Origin: an uncultured Eubacteriales bacterium | GTDB taxonomy: Bacteria; Bacillota_A; Clostridia; Christensenellales; Aristaeellaceae | Length of the DNA: 13,387 nt | Direction of reading: 5' to 3' | Assembly: GCA_900321945.1 (NCBI GenBank) | Contig: ONXY01000543.1 | Location: forward strand, 1-13,387 | Shown here: one piece after another, positions 1-7,738 of the stretch | How the letters are laid out: the number at the start of each line of letters is the position of its first letter | Numbering within the stretch: the stretch's first letter is position 1 | The notes under the pieces: generated by a model | Databases searched by the model: none | Told to the model about the DNA's origin: nothing | Seen by the model: the letters and a program-made list of their open reading frames with translations, nothing else | Program-made: the position numbers and the translations under genes

Positions 1-1584
1 TATCTGAACTGGTCTCATTACCGGATGGAGTTCACCAGCGAATTCAACCCGAAAACCGGCAAGGTTGACGCCGGAAAGCCCGCCGGTCCCCTGCAGGTTC
101 TCGGAAACACAAGAAAGCGCGGAACGCTGGTTCGTTTCCTGCCGGACGACGCCATTTTCGAGGACGTCCGCTTCAACGGGGAGCAGGTAGCCCGGCGTCT
201 TCAGGAACTGGCCTATCTGAACCGCGGGATCAGAATCACCTTCACGGACGAAAGGGTGGCGGACAGCGCGGGCCGCGTCCGTGTTTTCTGTTACGACGGC
301 GGAATCACGGATTATGTGCAGTATCTGAACGCCGGAAAGACGGCGCTTCACCCCGACGTAATCTATATGGAAGGAAGCCGGGACACAGTTATCTGCCGGG
401 CCGCGATCCAGTACACGGACGGGTACAATGAATCCCTTTTCTCCTATGTGAACAATATCAACACGCCGGAAGGCGGTTCCCATGAAACGGGCTTCAAAGC
501 CGCCTTTACCAAATGCCTTAACGATTACGCGCGCCGGACGGGCCTTCTGAAGGAGAAGGACAGCAATCTGGCCGGCGAGGATTTCCGGGAAGGGCTCACC
601 TGCGTCCTGACCACCATGGTCAAGAATCCACAGTTTGAGGGGCAGACGAAAGGGCGTCTCGGAAACAGCGAGGTCCGCCCCGCTGTGGAAGCTGTCATCA
701 CCCAGCAGATGACGGACTGGCTGGACAACCTGAAGAATCAGGAAACCGCTTCCGCGATCGTAGGCAAGGCGATCCGGGCGGCTCAGGCCCGGGAAGCCGC
801 CCGGAAAGCCCGGGACAATTCCCGGAAAGCCTCCGCCCTGGAGGCCGCGCCGCTGGTCGGAAAGCTTTCCGCCTGCACCGGCCGGAAGTGGGAGGACAAC
901 GAGCTTTTCATCGTGGAGGGGGATTCCGCAGGCGGCAGCGCCAAGCAGGGCCGGGACCGTCGTTTTCAGGCCATTCTCCCCCTCAGGGGAAAGCCTCTCA
1001 ACGTGGAGAAAAAGCATCTGGATCAGGTTCTGGCCAACGAGGAGTTCCGTTCTCTGATCACCGCTCTCGGAACCAGCATCGGCGAAACCTTTTCCCTGAA
1101 CAATCTGAAATACGGAAAAGTCATTATCCTTTCGGACGCGGATCAGGACGGAGCGCATATCCGCGCCATCCTGCTGACCTTCTTCTTCCGCTATATGAAG
1201 GAGCTTATCACCGGAGGGCACGTGTATATCGGCATGCCTCCGCTCTACAAGGTCCAGAAGGGCAGCCGCGTTCTCTACGCCTACGACGACAGGGAACTCG
1301 GAAAAGCCGTGAAAGCCGTGGGCAAAGGATACGCGCTGCAGCGTTACAAGGGGCTCGGAGAGATGAATCCGGAACAGCTGTGGGAAACCACCATGGATCC
1401 CTCTCAGCGGAAGCTGATGCGCGTTTCCATAGAGGACGCCGCCCAGGTCGACAGGCTGACCACGATTCTGATGGGGGACAAGGTCGAACCGAGAAGGGAC
1501 TATATCTCCGAGCACGCGGATTTCAACCGTCCGGATGATTTCGTCCCGGCGGACGACCCGCAGACCTCCCGGGAAGGAGCGTGA
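1..1584 (+). CDS. Type IIA DNA topoisomerase B subunit (GyrB/ParE family), 5'-truncated
   Basis: ATPase-bearing B subunit of a gyrase or topoisomerase IV; it pairs with the A subunit encoded next to pass one duplex through another using ATP. The reading frame is open from base 1, so the gene begins outside the window; the ATG at 25 is internal. About 527 residues are visible, and most of the N-terminal GHKL ATP-binding region is missing. Seen, numbered from the first visible codon: transducer domain with NNINTPEGG and the QTK loop (Q215-K217, in [13 protein letters not shown]); Toprim domain with catalytic [11 protein letters not shown] (E306) and DADQDG (D379, D381, D383); [10 protein letters not shown] near 447; [10 protein letters not shown] near 490. 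LNVEK after PLRGK and the [10 protein letters not shown] stretch are closer to GyrB than to ParE, from remembered family sequences. The stop overlaps the next start (GTGA), so translation is probably coupled. Family certain; gyrase versus topoisomerase IV is open. Confidence 0.95.
   Translation, partial: YLNWSHYRMEFTSEFNPKTGKVDAGKPAGPLQVLGNTRKRGTLVRFLPDDAIFEDVRFNGEQVARRLQELAYLNRGIRITFTDERVADSAGRVRVFCYDGGITDYVQYLNAGKTALHPDVIYMEGSRDTVICRAAIQYTDGYNESLFSYVNNINTPEGGSHETGFKAAFTKCLNDYARRTGLLKEKDSNLAGEDFREGLTCVLTTMVKNPQFEGQTKGRLGNSEVRPAVEAVITQQMTDWLDNLKNQETASAIVGKAIRAAQAREAARKARDNSRKASALEAAPLVGKLSACTGRKWEDNELFIVEGDSAGGSAKQGRDRRFQAILPLRGKPLNVEKKHLDQVLANEEFRSLITALGTSIGETFSLNNLKYGKVIILSDADQDGAHIRAILLTFFFRYMKELITGGHVYIGMPPLYKVQKGSRVLYAYDDRELGKAVKAVGKGYALQRYKGLGEMNPEQLWETTMDPSQRKLMRVSIEDAAQVDRLTTILMGDKVEPRRDYISEHADFNRPDDFVPADDPQTSREGA
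1574..1579 (+). promoter_or_regulatory. Ribosome binding site that bears on the A-subunit start
   Basis: AAGGAG lies only one base before the GTG at 1581 but ten bases before a second in-frame GTG at 1590. Spacing of about 5 to 10 bases is usual, so 1590 is a reasonable alternative start that would shorten the A subunit by three residues. The 1581 start gives a typical GTGA stop/start overlap with the B subunit. Confidence 0.5.
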
Positions 1585-4079
1585 CGGAAGTGGCCGGAAA
1601 GAAAAAAGCCGCGGACGCGCCCATCGTGAAGGACGATCCCTCCCGGATTCTGGATACCAGTATGGAGGACGTCATGCACAACAGCATGATGCCCTATGCG
1701 GAGCACGTCATTCTGGACCGGGCCCTTCCCCGGGTGGAGGACGGGCTGAAACCCGTCCAGCGCCGTATTCTGTATACCATGATGGAACTGGGCACCACGC
1801 CGGACAAGCCGCACCGCAAATGCGCCCGTATCGTCGGGGACTGCCTGGGCAAATATCATCCTCACGGGGATTCTTCCGTATACGGCGCGCTCGTGCACCT
1901 CGCACAGGATTTTTCCATGCGCGCGCCGCTGATCGACGGTCACGGAAACTTCGGTTCCATCGACGGGGACAGCCCGGCCGCCATGCGTTACACAGAAGCG
2001 CGCATGGCTCCCCTGGCGCTTCAGATGCTCCGGGATCTGGAGAAGGATACCGTTCCCTTCCGGCTGAACTTTGACGACACCCTGAAAGAGCCGGATATGC
2101 TTCCGGCCCGTTTCCCCAATCTGCTGGTAAACGGCGCGAGCGGCATTGCCGTGGGTCTGGCCACGAATATCCCGCCTCACAATCTGGGCGAATCCGTCCG
2201 TGCCGTGATCGCGCAGATGGAAGACCCGGACATTTCTCTGGACGGGCTCATGAGGATTCTTCCGGGGCCCGACTTCCCGACCGGCGGCATTCTGCTCAGG
2301 AACGAGGAACTCCGGCGCGCTTATGAAACCGGAAGAGGAAAACTGACTCTCCGGGCCAGGGTTTCCGTGGAGGACGGTCCCGGCGGGCGGAAAATCCTGG
2401 CGGTCACGGAAGTTCCCTATCAGGTGAACAAGGCGGCCATGCTGGAAAAAATCCAGAAGCTCAGCGAAGAAAAGAAGGCCGCTCTCGGCGGGATTTACGA
2501 CATCCGGGACGAAAGCGACCGTTCCGGCATGCGGGCCGTCATCGAGCTCCGGAAGGACGCTGATCCGGCTAAAATTCTGGCTTATCTGTATAAGTATTCT
2601 GATCTTCAGATCACCTTCGGCGTGAACATCGTGGCCATCGCGGACGGAAAGCCCGTTCAGATGGGGCTGAAGCAGATGATCGCCTGCTACATCGATTATC
2701 AGAAGAAGGTCGTTGCCAGGCGGACGCAGTTCGAGCTGAACCAGGCCAGAGCCCGCGCCCATATTCTGGAAGGCCTGATGGTCGCGCTGGATAATCTGGA
2801 CGAGGTAATCGCTCTGATCCGGGCCAGCAGAAGCCCGAAAGAGGCCAAAGCGGCCCTGATGGAGCGTTTTGCCCTTTCCGACGTGCAGGCGCAGGCGATT
2901 CTCGACATGCGTCTGCAGCGGCTGACCAATCTGGAGATTGCGGCGCTGCGGAAGGAATACGCCGAGATTCTGAAAACGATCGCGCGTCTTGAGGGGATCC
3001 TGAAAAGCGAGAAGAAGCTGCTCGGAGTGATCCGGAGCGAAATGCTGGAAATCGCGGATCAGTACGCGGATCCGCGCCGTACGGCTTTCGAGGAGCCCGC
3101 GGACGCCCCCGCCGATCTGCCGGAGGAAACGGTTCTCCCGGAGGACGCGGCGGTGGTGTATACCCGGAACGGATATCTGAAGCGTATATCCCCCCTGCTT
3201 CTGAAGCGGAATCCCCTGCCTTCGGCGCGCGAGAGCTTTGAGGAGAGCCCGCTCTTCCTGCTGAACGCCACGACGGCCGAGACCCTGTATTTCCTGACGG
3301 ATCTGGGCAGCTGCTATCCCCTTCCCGTCAGCCGGCTGAACGAGCTGAAGCCGAAGGACCGCGGGCAGCTGCTTTCCGGTGTGCTGGCGGACATAGAAGA
3401 AAACGAGAATCTTCTTCTTATGCTTTCCGCCTCTCCCCGGGATCTGGAGAAGGAGCCTGACCTGGTCTTTATTACGGCCCAGGGTATGGTCAAGCGTTCC
3501 GCGGCGGCGGAATATGCCGTGCGCAGCCGGAAATACCCCGCCCTGTCCCTGAAAAAGGGAGACCGGCTGGTTCAGATTCTCCGGGTTTCATCCGAGGGGG
3601 ACCTGCTCCTGGTCTCCCGGGGGGGCATGTGCATCCGCTTCCCCCTTTCCTCGGTTCCCGTTCAGGGCCGTACGGCCGCCGGCGTGAAAGGCATGTCCCT
3701 GGATCCCGGCGACGAGGTCTGCTGGGCCGGTCAGCTGGAGAAGGATGATGAAATCGTTCTCATTTCGGAGCGCGGATGGGGCAAACGCGTCCCGCAGATG
3801 GATTTCGAGCCTCAGAACCGCGCCGGGAAAGGCGTTCACTGCTTCAGCTTCAACCGGAACGGAGCCAACGGCAAGTATCTGACAGGCGTCTGCAAAACCC
3901 GGGAAAGCGTTCCCTCCACGCTGCTGATCTCCCAGCTCCGTTCCCCGCGGACGCCGCTGGACAAGGACGAAATTCTTCTCCAGGGGAAGCAGGGCCGCGG
4001 CATGCCATACGTCATGGCGATTCTCGACGACATCATCACCGGCGTCGCCGGTGTTGAGACAATAAGCGATAAAGAATAA
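1581..4079 (+). CDS. Type IIA DNA topoisomerase A subunit (GyrA/ParC family)
   Basis: DNA-cleaving subunit partnering the B subunit just upstream; 832 residues, in the GyrA size range. Seen: winged-helix breakage-reunion domain with the catalytic tyrosine in [10 protein letters not shown] (Y137), the [10 protein letters not shown] segment (93-102) and [14 protein letters not shown] before it; coiled-coil tower around 370-480; then a C-terminal beta-pinwheel. The pinwheel has GyrA-like [10 protein letters not shown] (696-705) and, at 745-751, QNRAGKG, a degenerate form of the GyrA box Q(R/K)RGG(R/K)G. Positions matching GyrA Ser83 and Asp87 are S98 and G102; the acidic residue that helps anchor quinolones is thus absent. 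The start is GTG at 1581 or 1590. A gyrase-derived topoisomerase IV is plausible, especially if a standard gyrBA pair lies near dnaA elsewhere, which cannot be seen here. Family certain, subtype uncertain. Confidence 0.95.
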   Translation: MTEVAGKKKAADAPIVKDDPSRILDTSMEDVMHNSMMPYAEHVILDRALPRVEDGLKPVQRRILYTMMELGTTPDKPHRKCARIVGDCLGKYHPHGDSSVYGALVHLAQDFSMRAPLIDGHGNFGSIDGDSPAAMRYTEARMAPLALQMLRDLEKDTVPFRLNFDDTLKEPDMLPARFPNLLVNGASGIAVGLATNIPPHNLGESVRAVIAQMEDPDISLDGLMRILPGPDFPTGGILLRNEELRRAYETGRGKLTLRARVSVEDGPGGRKILAVTEVPYQVNKAAMLEKIQKLSEEKKAALGGIYDIRDESDRSGMRAVIELRKDADPAKILAYLYKYSDLQITFGVNIVAIADGKPVQMGLKQMIACYIDYQKKVVARRTQFELNQARARAHILEGLMVALDNLDEVIALIRASRSPKEAKAALMERFALSDVQAQAILDMRLQRLTNLEIAALRKEYAEILKTIARLEGILKSEKKLLGVIRSEMLEIADQYADPRRTAFEEPADAPADLPEETVLPEDAAVVYTRNGYLKRISPLLLKRNPLPSARESFEESPLFLLNATTAETLYFLTDLGSCYPLPVSRLNELKPKDRGQLLSGVLADIEENENLLLMLSASPRDLEKEPDLVFITAQGMVKRSAAAEYAVRSRKYPALSLKKGDRLVQILRVSSEGDLLLVSRGGMCIRFPLSSVPVQGRTAAGVKGMSLDPGDEVCWAGQLEKDDEIVLISERGWGKRVPQMDFEPQNRAGKGVHCFSFNRNGANGKYLTGVCKTRESVPSTLLISQLRSPRTPLDKDEILLQGKQGRGMPYVMAILDDIITGVAGVETISDKE

Positions 4080-4095
4080 GGAGGAATATCACACA

Positions 4096-4437
4096 ATGGC
4101 AAGACAGAATTTCGGCGGTTTCGGCGGCGGAAACATGCAGCAGCTGATGCGCCAGGCGCAGAAAATGCAGCAGCAGCTGCAGGAAACGCAGGAGAAGCTG
4201 GATGCCGCGGAATATGAGGCGGCTTCGGGAGGCGGCATGGTCACGGTGAAAATCACCGGGAAGCCCGAGCTGACCGCGATTACCATCGATCCCCAGGTCG
4301 TGGATCCGGACGATATCGAGATGCTGCAGGATCTGATTATCGCCGCGGTGAACGAGGCGCTGCGCAAAAGCGAGGAAACCAAGGCCGCCGCCATGAACCG
4401 TATGGCGCCCGGCATGGGGATGGGCGGGCTGTTCTGA
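4096..4437 (+). CDS. ybaB: YbaB/EbfC family nucleoid-associated protein
   Basis: Small DNA-binding protein of 113 residues, the usual family length. Family members form tweezer-shaped dimers that bind DNA and are commonly encoded just before recR. Seen: a Gly-rich start, a Gln-rich amphipathic helix ([19 protein letters not shown], about 15-33), the central [18 protein letters not shown] strand region, the [21 protein letters not shown] helix region and a Gly/Met-rich C-terminal tail, all standard for the family. The start is well set: AAGGAGG at 4078-4084 stands 11 bases before the ATG and overlaps the stop of the upstream topoisomerase gene. recR follows after two bases. dnaX, the commonest upstream neighbour of this pair, is replaced here by topoisomerase genes. 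Confidence 0.95.
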   Translation: MARQNFGGFGGGNMQQLMRQAQKMQQQLQETQEKLDAAEYEAASGGGMVTVKITGKPELTAITIDPQVVDPDDIEMLQDLIIAAVNEALRKSEETKAAAMNRMAPGMGMGGLF

Positions 4438-4439
4438 TC

Positions 4440-5039
4440 ATGAGCGAACAGATAGAACCGATCGCCTCCATGGCCGCTGAGCTGAACCGGCTGCCCGGCA
4501 TCGGAAAAAAGACCGCCCAGCGGCTGGCCTATTTCGTGGCCTCCATGCCGCTGGAGGAAGTGCGCGCCCTGTCCGTGGCGCTCTGGGAAGGGCGGAAGGC
4601 CATCCGCTTCTGCAGCGTCTGCGGAAACTATGCCTCCTCCGACGTCTGCGCCGTCTGCGGGGATGAAAGCCGGCACAACGGACAGATCTGCGTGGTGCGC
4701 GATCCGAGGGACGTCGCGGCAATCGAGCGGATGCACGAATACGGGGGCCTTTACCACGTCCTCCACGGAACTCTCTCCCCCATGGACGGAATCGGGCCGG
4801 ATCAGATCCGGATCCGCGAGCTTCTCAGCCGTCTGGAGACGGAAAAAGTCGACGAGGTTATTCTCGCCACCAATCCCGACGTGGAGGGAGAAGCCACCGC
4901 CTCCTATCTCGCCCGGCTGCTGAAGCCGCTCGGCGTCCGGTGCACCCGCATCGCGCACGGCGTACCCGTCGGCGGGGATCTGGAGTATACGGACGAAGTC
5001 ACCCTGCAGAAGGCTCTGGAAGGCCGGAGAGAGGTCTGA
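4440..5039 (+). CDS. recR: Recombination mediator protein RecR
   Basis: RecR acts with RecO (and RecF) to load RecA at single-stranded gaps during recombinational repair. The product has 199 residues, the normal length. Seen in order: helix-hairpin-helix ([18 protein letters not shown], about 15-32); a four-cysteine zinc site (C58, C61, C70, C73); a Toprim domain from about 81 with [20 protein letters not shown] (143-154) and a C-terminal segment with [14 protein letters not shown], the canonical RecR ending. The ATG lies two bases after the ybaB stop and has only a weak Shine-Dalgarno sequence, so translation is probably coupled to ybaB. All key residues are present and nothing is unusual in the protein. 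Confidence 0.97.
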   Translation: MSEQIEPIASMAAELNRLPGIGKKTAQRLAYFVASMPLEEVRALSVALWEGRKAIRFCSVCGNYASSDVCAVCGDESRHNGQICVVRDPRDVAAIERMHEYGGLYHVLHGTLSPMDGIGPDQIRIRELLSRLETEKVDEVILATNPDVEGEATASYLARLLKPLGVRCTRIAHGVPVGGDLEYTDEVTLQKALEGRREV

Positions 5040-5041
5040 GA

Positions 5042-6115
5042 ATGAACGATATGGCTTTGATCACCGCCCTTCTTCTTCTGGCCTGTCTGACGCTTCTGAT
5101 CATCCTGCTTTTCAGGCAGAGTTCGGGGCTTCACCGGCAGGAGGAAGGCCGTCTGCGTCAGGAGCGCGGTCTGGAAGATCTGGGTAACCAGCTTCTGGAC
5201 GAGCTGGACGCCCAGAGGGATCAGACCATGGATTCCCTTTATCAGGGAAATCAGCATCTGATGGCTACGCTCAGCCAGATGGGCCAGAGTCATTCCACGC
5301 TGCTTGAGAACATGCTGGCGTCGGTTTACAAGGGACTCGGGGAGATGCAGAGCGTCGCCTCGGGCGTGGGCGACCTGAAAAAGGTCATGACCAACGTGAA
5401 AACCCGTGGCATCTGGGGGGAGATCCAGCTGGGAAACCTGATCCGCCAGAGCCTCGCCCCGGGCCAGTATGAGGAAAACGCGGAGGTCGTTCCCGGTTCC
5501 GGCGAGCGGGTGGAATTCGCGATCCGTCTTCCCGATCAGAGCGGAAACACCGTCTGGCTGGCCGTGGACAGCAAGTTCCCGCAGGAGAGCTATCTCCGTC
5601 TTGTGGACGCTTCCCGCAGAGAGGACGCGGCTGCCGCGGAGGAAGCCAAAAAAGCTCTGATCCGCAGGATCAGAGCCGAGGCGAAAACGATTTCGGAGAA
5701 ATACATCTCCCCTCCCCATACGGCTGATTTCGCTTTCATGTTTCTTCCGACGGAGGGGCTCTATGCCGAGGTGCTTCAGAGTCCGGACGTGGTGGAATCC
5801 GTCCAGAGGGAGCAGCGGGTGGTCATCGCAGGCCCGGGCACCTTCTCCGCCATGCTGAGCGCTCTCCAGATGGGATTCCGCACGCTGACCGTTCAGCAGC
5901 GGTCCTCGGAAGTGTGGCGTCTTCTCGGTCAGGTTGAAAATGAGTTTGCCCGGTTCACGGAAAGTCTGGAAACCGCCCGTCTCCGTCTGAATCAGGCGGA
6001 GGAGGCTCTGGACACGGCTTCTTCCAGGGCCCGTTCGCTTCAGCGGAAGCTGAAAGCCGTAACCTCGGAATCCCTTTTCCCCGATGAGGGGAAACCCCGT
6101 TCCGGTGATTCATAA
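5042..6115 (+). CDS. rmuC: RmuC family DNA recombination protein (predicted membrane-anchored nuclease)
   Basis: RmuC proteins limit recombination at inverted repeats and are predicted to have a PD-(D/E)XK-like nuclease fold; their biochemistry is poorly known. The product has 357 residues. Seen: one N-terminal membrane helix (about 5-24, ALITALLLLACLTLLIILLF); a polar, Gln/Glu-rich coiled-coil stretch (about 30-115); the family hallmark TRGIWGEIQLGNLI (121-134); then VEFAIRLP and VDSKFP (175-180), where D176 and K178 are candidate catalytic residues; and a C-terminal coiled coil (about 310-345). The ATG two bases after the recR stop was chosen because the open frame further upstream lies inside recR and precedes the membrane helix. 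It belongs to the topoisomerase-ybaB-recR run and fits its DNA-maintenance theme. Confidence 0.93.
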   Translation: MNDMALITALLLLACLTLLIILLFRQSSGLHRQEEGRLRQERGLEDLGNQLLDELDAQRDQTMDSLYQGNQHLMATLSQMGQSHSTLLENMLASVYKGLGEMQSVASGVGDLKKVMTNVKTRGIWGEIQLGNLIRQSLAPGQYEENAEVVPGSGERVEFAIRLPDQSGNTVWLAVDSKFPQESYLRLVDASRREDAAAAEEAKKALIRRIRAEAKTISEKYISPPHTADFAFMFLPTEGLYAEVLQSPDVVESVQREQRVVIAGPGTFSAMLSALQMGFRTLTVQQRSSEVWRLLGQVENEFARFTESLETARLRLNQAEEALDTASSRARSLQRKLKAVTSESLFPDEGKPRSGDS

Positions 6116-6118
6116 TAA

Positions 6119-6133
6119 TCATTTAATAAATGA
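6119..6133. repeat. Perfect 15-bp AT-rich palindrome between rmuC and galM
   Basis: TCATTTA-A-TAAATGA is a 7-1-7 perfect inverted repeat filling most of the short gap between the rmuC stop and the galM ribosome binding site. It is strikingly AT-rich against its GC-rich flanks. It could be an operator or merely a weak hairpin; no convincing promoter was found around it. Confidence 0.5.
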
Positions 6134-6140
6134 AAGGAGA
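6134..6140 (+). promoter_or_regulatory. Ribosome binding site fixing the galM start
   Basis: AAGGAGA lies nine bases before the ATG at 6150. It rules out the in-frame ATG at 6084, which lies inside rmuC. Confidence 0.75.
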
Positions 6141-6149
6141 TCTGTCTGC

Positions 6150-7217
6150 ATGTCCATCAAAACCGAAATCTGGGGGAAATCCCCGAAAGGGAAAGACGTT
6201 CGCCGCTTTACCCTGACCAACGCAATGGGCGCTTCCGTTTCCGTAATCGAGTGGGGGGCCATTCTCCAGAGCATCATCGTTCCGGACGCGGGGGGGAATA
6301 TGGACGACGTGGCGCTGGGTTTTGACAGTCTGGACGCCTACCTGAAGCCCCATGGAAGCATGGGGGACACGGTCGGCCGCTACGGAAACCGCATCGGCGC
6401 GGGAAAGTTCACCATCGACGGAACCGCGTACCAGGTAGCTCTGAATGATCACGGCATAAACCATCTTCACGGCGGAAACGTCGGCTTCGCGGCGCATTTC
6501 TGGACCGGAACTCCCCTGGAGGGCGATCACGAGGATTCCGTATCCTTCCACCGGATCTCCCCCGACGGAGAGGAAAACTATCCCGGTACGCTGGACGTCA
6601 CGGTAACCTATACCTGGAACGATCAGTGCGATCTGATTATCCGCTACGAAGCCGTCACGGACAAGCCCACTCTCTGCAATCTGACCAACCACACCTATTT
6701 CAATCTGGCCGGGCACAGCCACGGCACCATTCAGGATCACGTGGTCACCATTAACGCGGACGTCGTCACGAAAGTGGACGCGCATCTGATTCCGACGGGA
6801 GCCTACATGCCCGTTCTGGGCACGCCGCTGGATCTGCGGGACGGACTGCTGGTCGAGGAGGGACTCGCGGTTATGGATTCCTGCCCTCAGATGATTCCCG
6901 CCGGCGGATATGATCACAATTTCGTCCTGGCCAAAGGAGAGTCGATGGGATTCGCCGCGGGCGTTTACCACGAGGAATCCGGCCGTTACATGGAGGTGCT
7001 GACGGATCAGCCCGCCATCCAGTTCTATACCGCCTGCACCACAAATCTCACCGGCGGCAAAGACGGCGCGTCCTATGGGAAGTATTCCGGATTCTGCCTG
7101 GAAACCCAGCACTGCCCGGATGATCCGAATCATCCCAATTTCCCCGGGACTACGATTCTCCGCCCCGGCGAAAAGTATGACACCACCACAATCTACGCGT
7201 TCCGCGCGGACGACTGA
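6150..7217 (+). CDS. galM: Aldose 1-epimerase (galactose mutarotase)
   Basis: Interconverts alpha and beta anomers of aldohexoses and some pentoses so that downstream kinases and isomerases are supplied; cytoplasmic, since no signal peptide is seen. The product has 355 residues, typical of the family. Active-site residues, by analogy with the Lactococcus enzyme, are all visible: R81 in GRYGNRIGAGKF, H107 in NHLHGG, H181 in NLTNHTYFNL, D255 in GGYDHNF and the base E318 in CLETQHCPDDPNHP. The start is set by AAGGAGA nine bases upstream. It lies 34 bp after rmuC on the same strand and is followed by a strong terminator, so it may be the last gene of the upstream transcript. Functionally it belongs with the sugar genes on the opposite strand. 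Substrate preference (galactose, glucose or xylose) cannot be read from the sequence. Confidence 0.96.
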   Translation: MSIKTEIWGKSPKGKDVRRFTLTNAMGASVSVIEWGAILQSIIVPDAGGNMDDVALGFDSLDAYLKPHGSMGDTVGRYGNRIGAGKFTIDGTAYQVALNDHGINHLHGGNVGFAAHFWTGTPLEGDHEDSVSFHRISPDGEENYPGTLDVTVTYTWNDQCDLIIRYEAVTDKPTLCNLTNHTYFNLAGHSHGTIQDHVVTINADVVTKVDAHLIPTGAYMPVLGTPLDLRDGLLVEEGLAVMDSCPQMIPAGGYDHNFVLAKGESMGFAAGVYHEESGRYMEVLTDQPAIQFYTACTTNLTGGKDGASYGKYSGFCLETQHCPDDPNHPNFPGTTILRPGEKYDTTTIYAFRADD

Positions 7218-7230
7218 TCCTCCGCTGAAA

Positions 7231-7261
7231 ACGCGCCGCGGGCATCATGCCCGCGGCGCGT
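7231..7261. terminator. Bidirectional hairpin terminator between galM and nrdR
   Basis: A perfect 14-bp GC-rich stem (7231-7244 with 7248-7261) has a 3-base loop. On the + strand it is followed by TCTTTTT; on the - strand it is followed by TTTT. It stands between the convergent ends of galM (7217) and nrdR (7277) and can serve both transcripts. Confidence 0.93.
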
Positions 7262-7276
7262 TCTTTTTCCTGCGGT

Positions 7277-7738
7277 TTACATCTTATGTTCGTCAACCAG
7301 TTTCTGAAGCTCCTGCATAAACGTCCCCAGGTCCGTGAACTTCCGGTATACCGCCGCGAACCGTACGTACGCGACGTCATTCAGCTCCTTCAGTTCCGCC
7401 ATGACCAGATCCCCGATCTGTTCCGTAGCGATCTCTCCTTCCATGGACGCGTAGCATTTCTGCTCCACCCGGGCCACAATCTCGTCGATTTCCTGCATTC
7501 TGACGGGAAGCTTGTCGCAGGCATGCACAATTCCGGCCTTGATCTTCTGGCTGTCAAACAGCTCCCGGCGGCCGTCCTTCTTCACGACGAACAGCGGGTT
7601 CATCTCCACCTTCTCGTAGGTCGTAAAGCGGCGGCCGCAGTTGATGCATTCCCTTCTCCTGCGGATGCTGTTGCCGTCGTCCGTGGGGCGGGAATCGATT
7701 ACCTTGCTGTCGGTGCAGCTGCAGTACTGGCATCTCAT
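7277..7738 (-). CDS. nrdR: Transcriptional repressor NrdR
   Basis: Zinc- and nucleotide-dependent repressor of ribonucleotide reductase genes; it senses ATP/dATP through an ATP-cone and binds tandem NrdR boxes. The product has 153 residues, the normal length. Seen: MRCxYC zinc ribbon (C3, C6, C31, C34); the invariant DSRPTDDGNSIRRRRECINCGRRFTTYE block (15-42); and an ATP-cone from about 48 (PLFVVKKDGRRELFD), with EIATEQIGDLVM and AYVRFAAVYRKF. The ATG overlaps the xylB stop (ATGA). A good ribosome binding site (GGAGG on the - strand, 7748-7752, nine bases upstream) sits inside the end of xylB. Co-transcription with xylulokinase is unusual, and the shared promoter region holds a candidate NrdR box (9284-9299), suggesting autoregulation. 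No nrd reductase genes are in the window. Confidence 0.97.
   Translation of the reverse strand: MRCQYCSCTDSKVIDSRPTDDGNSIRRRRECINCGRRFTTYEKVEMNPLFVVKKDGRRELFDSQKIKAGIVHACDKLPVRMQEIDEIVARVEQKCYASMEGEIATEQIGDLVMAELKELNDVAYVRFAAVYRKFTDLGTFMQELQKLVDEHKM

Noticed and set aside
1500..2762. 420-residue open frame on the - strand within the topoisomerase genes
   Set aside because: It is a shadow of the A-subunit reading frame, with no family motifs and no ribosome binding site; the + strand carries catalytic motifs throughout.
4940..5041. Upstream extension of rmuC into recR
   Set aside because: The added residues are Arg-rich recR shadow sequence and would precede the N-terminal membrane helix; the ATG at 5042 fits the operon spacing.
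6076..6094. Hairpin TTTCCCC-GATGA-GGGGAAA near the end of rmuC
   Set aside because: The stem is only 7 bp, lies in coding sequence and has no T-run after it, so it is not a credible terminator.
6084..6149. Upstream ATG for galM inside rmuC
   Set aside because: The ribosome binding site at 6134-6140 points to the ATG at 6150, where homologous sequence begins.
6123..7133. 336-residue open frame on the - strand opposite galM
   Set aside because: Antisense shadow of galM, which has all its active-site residues and a good ribosome binding site.
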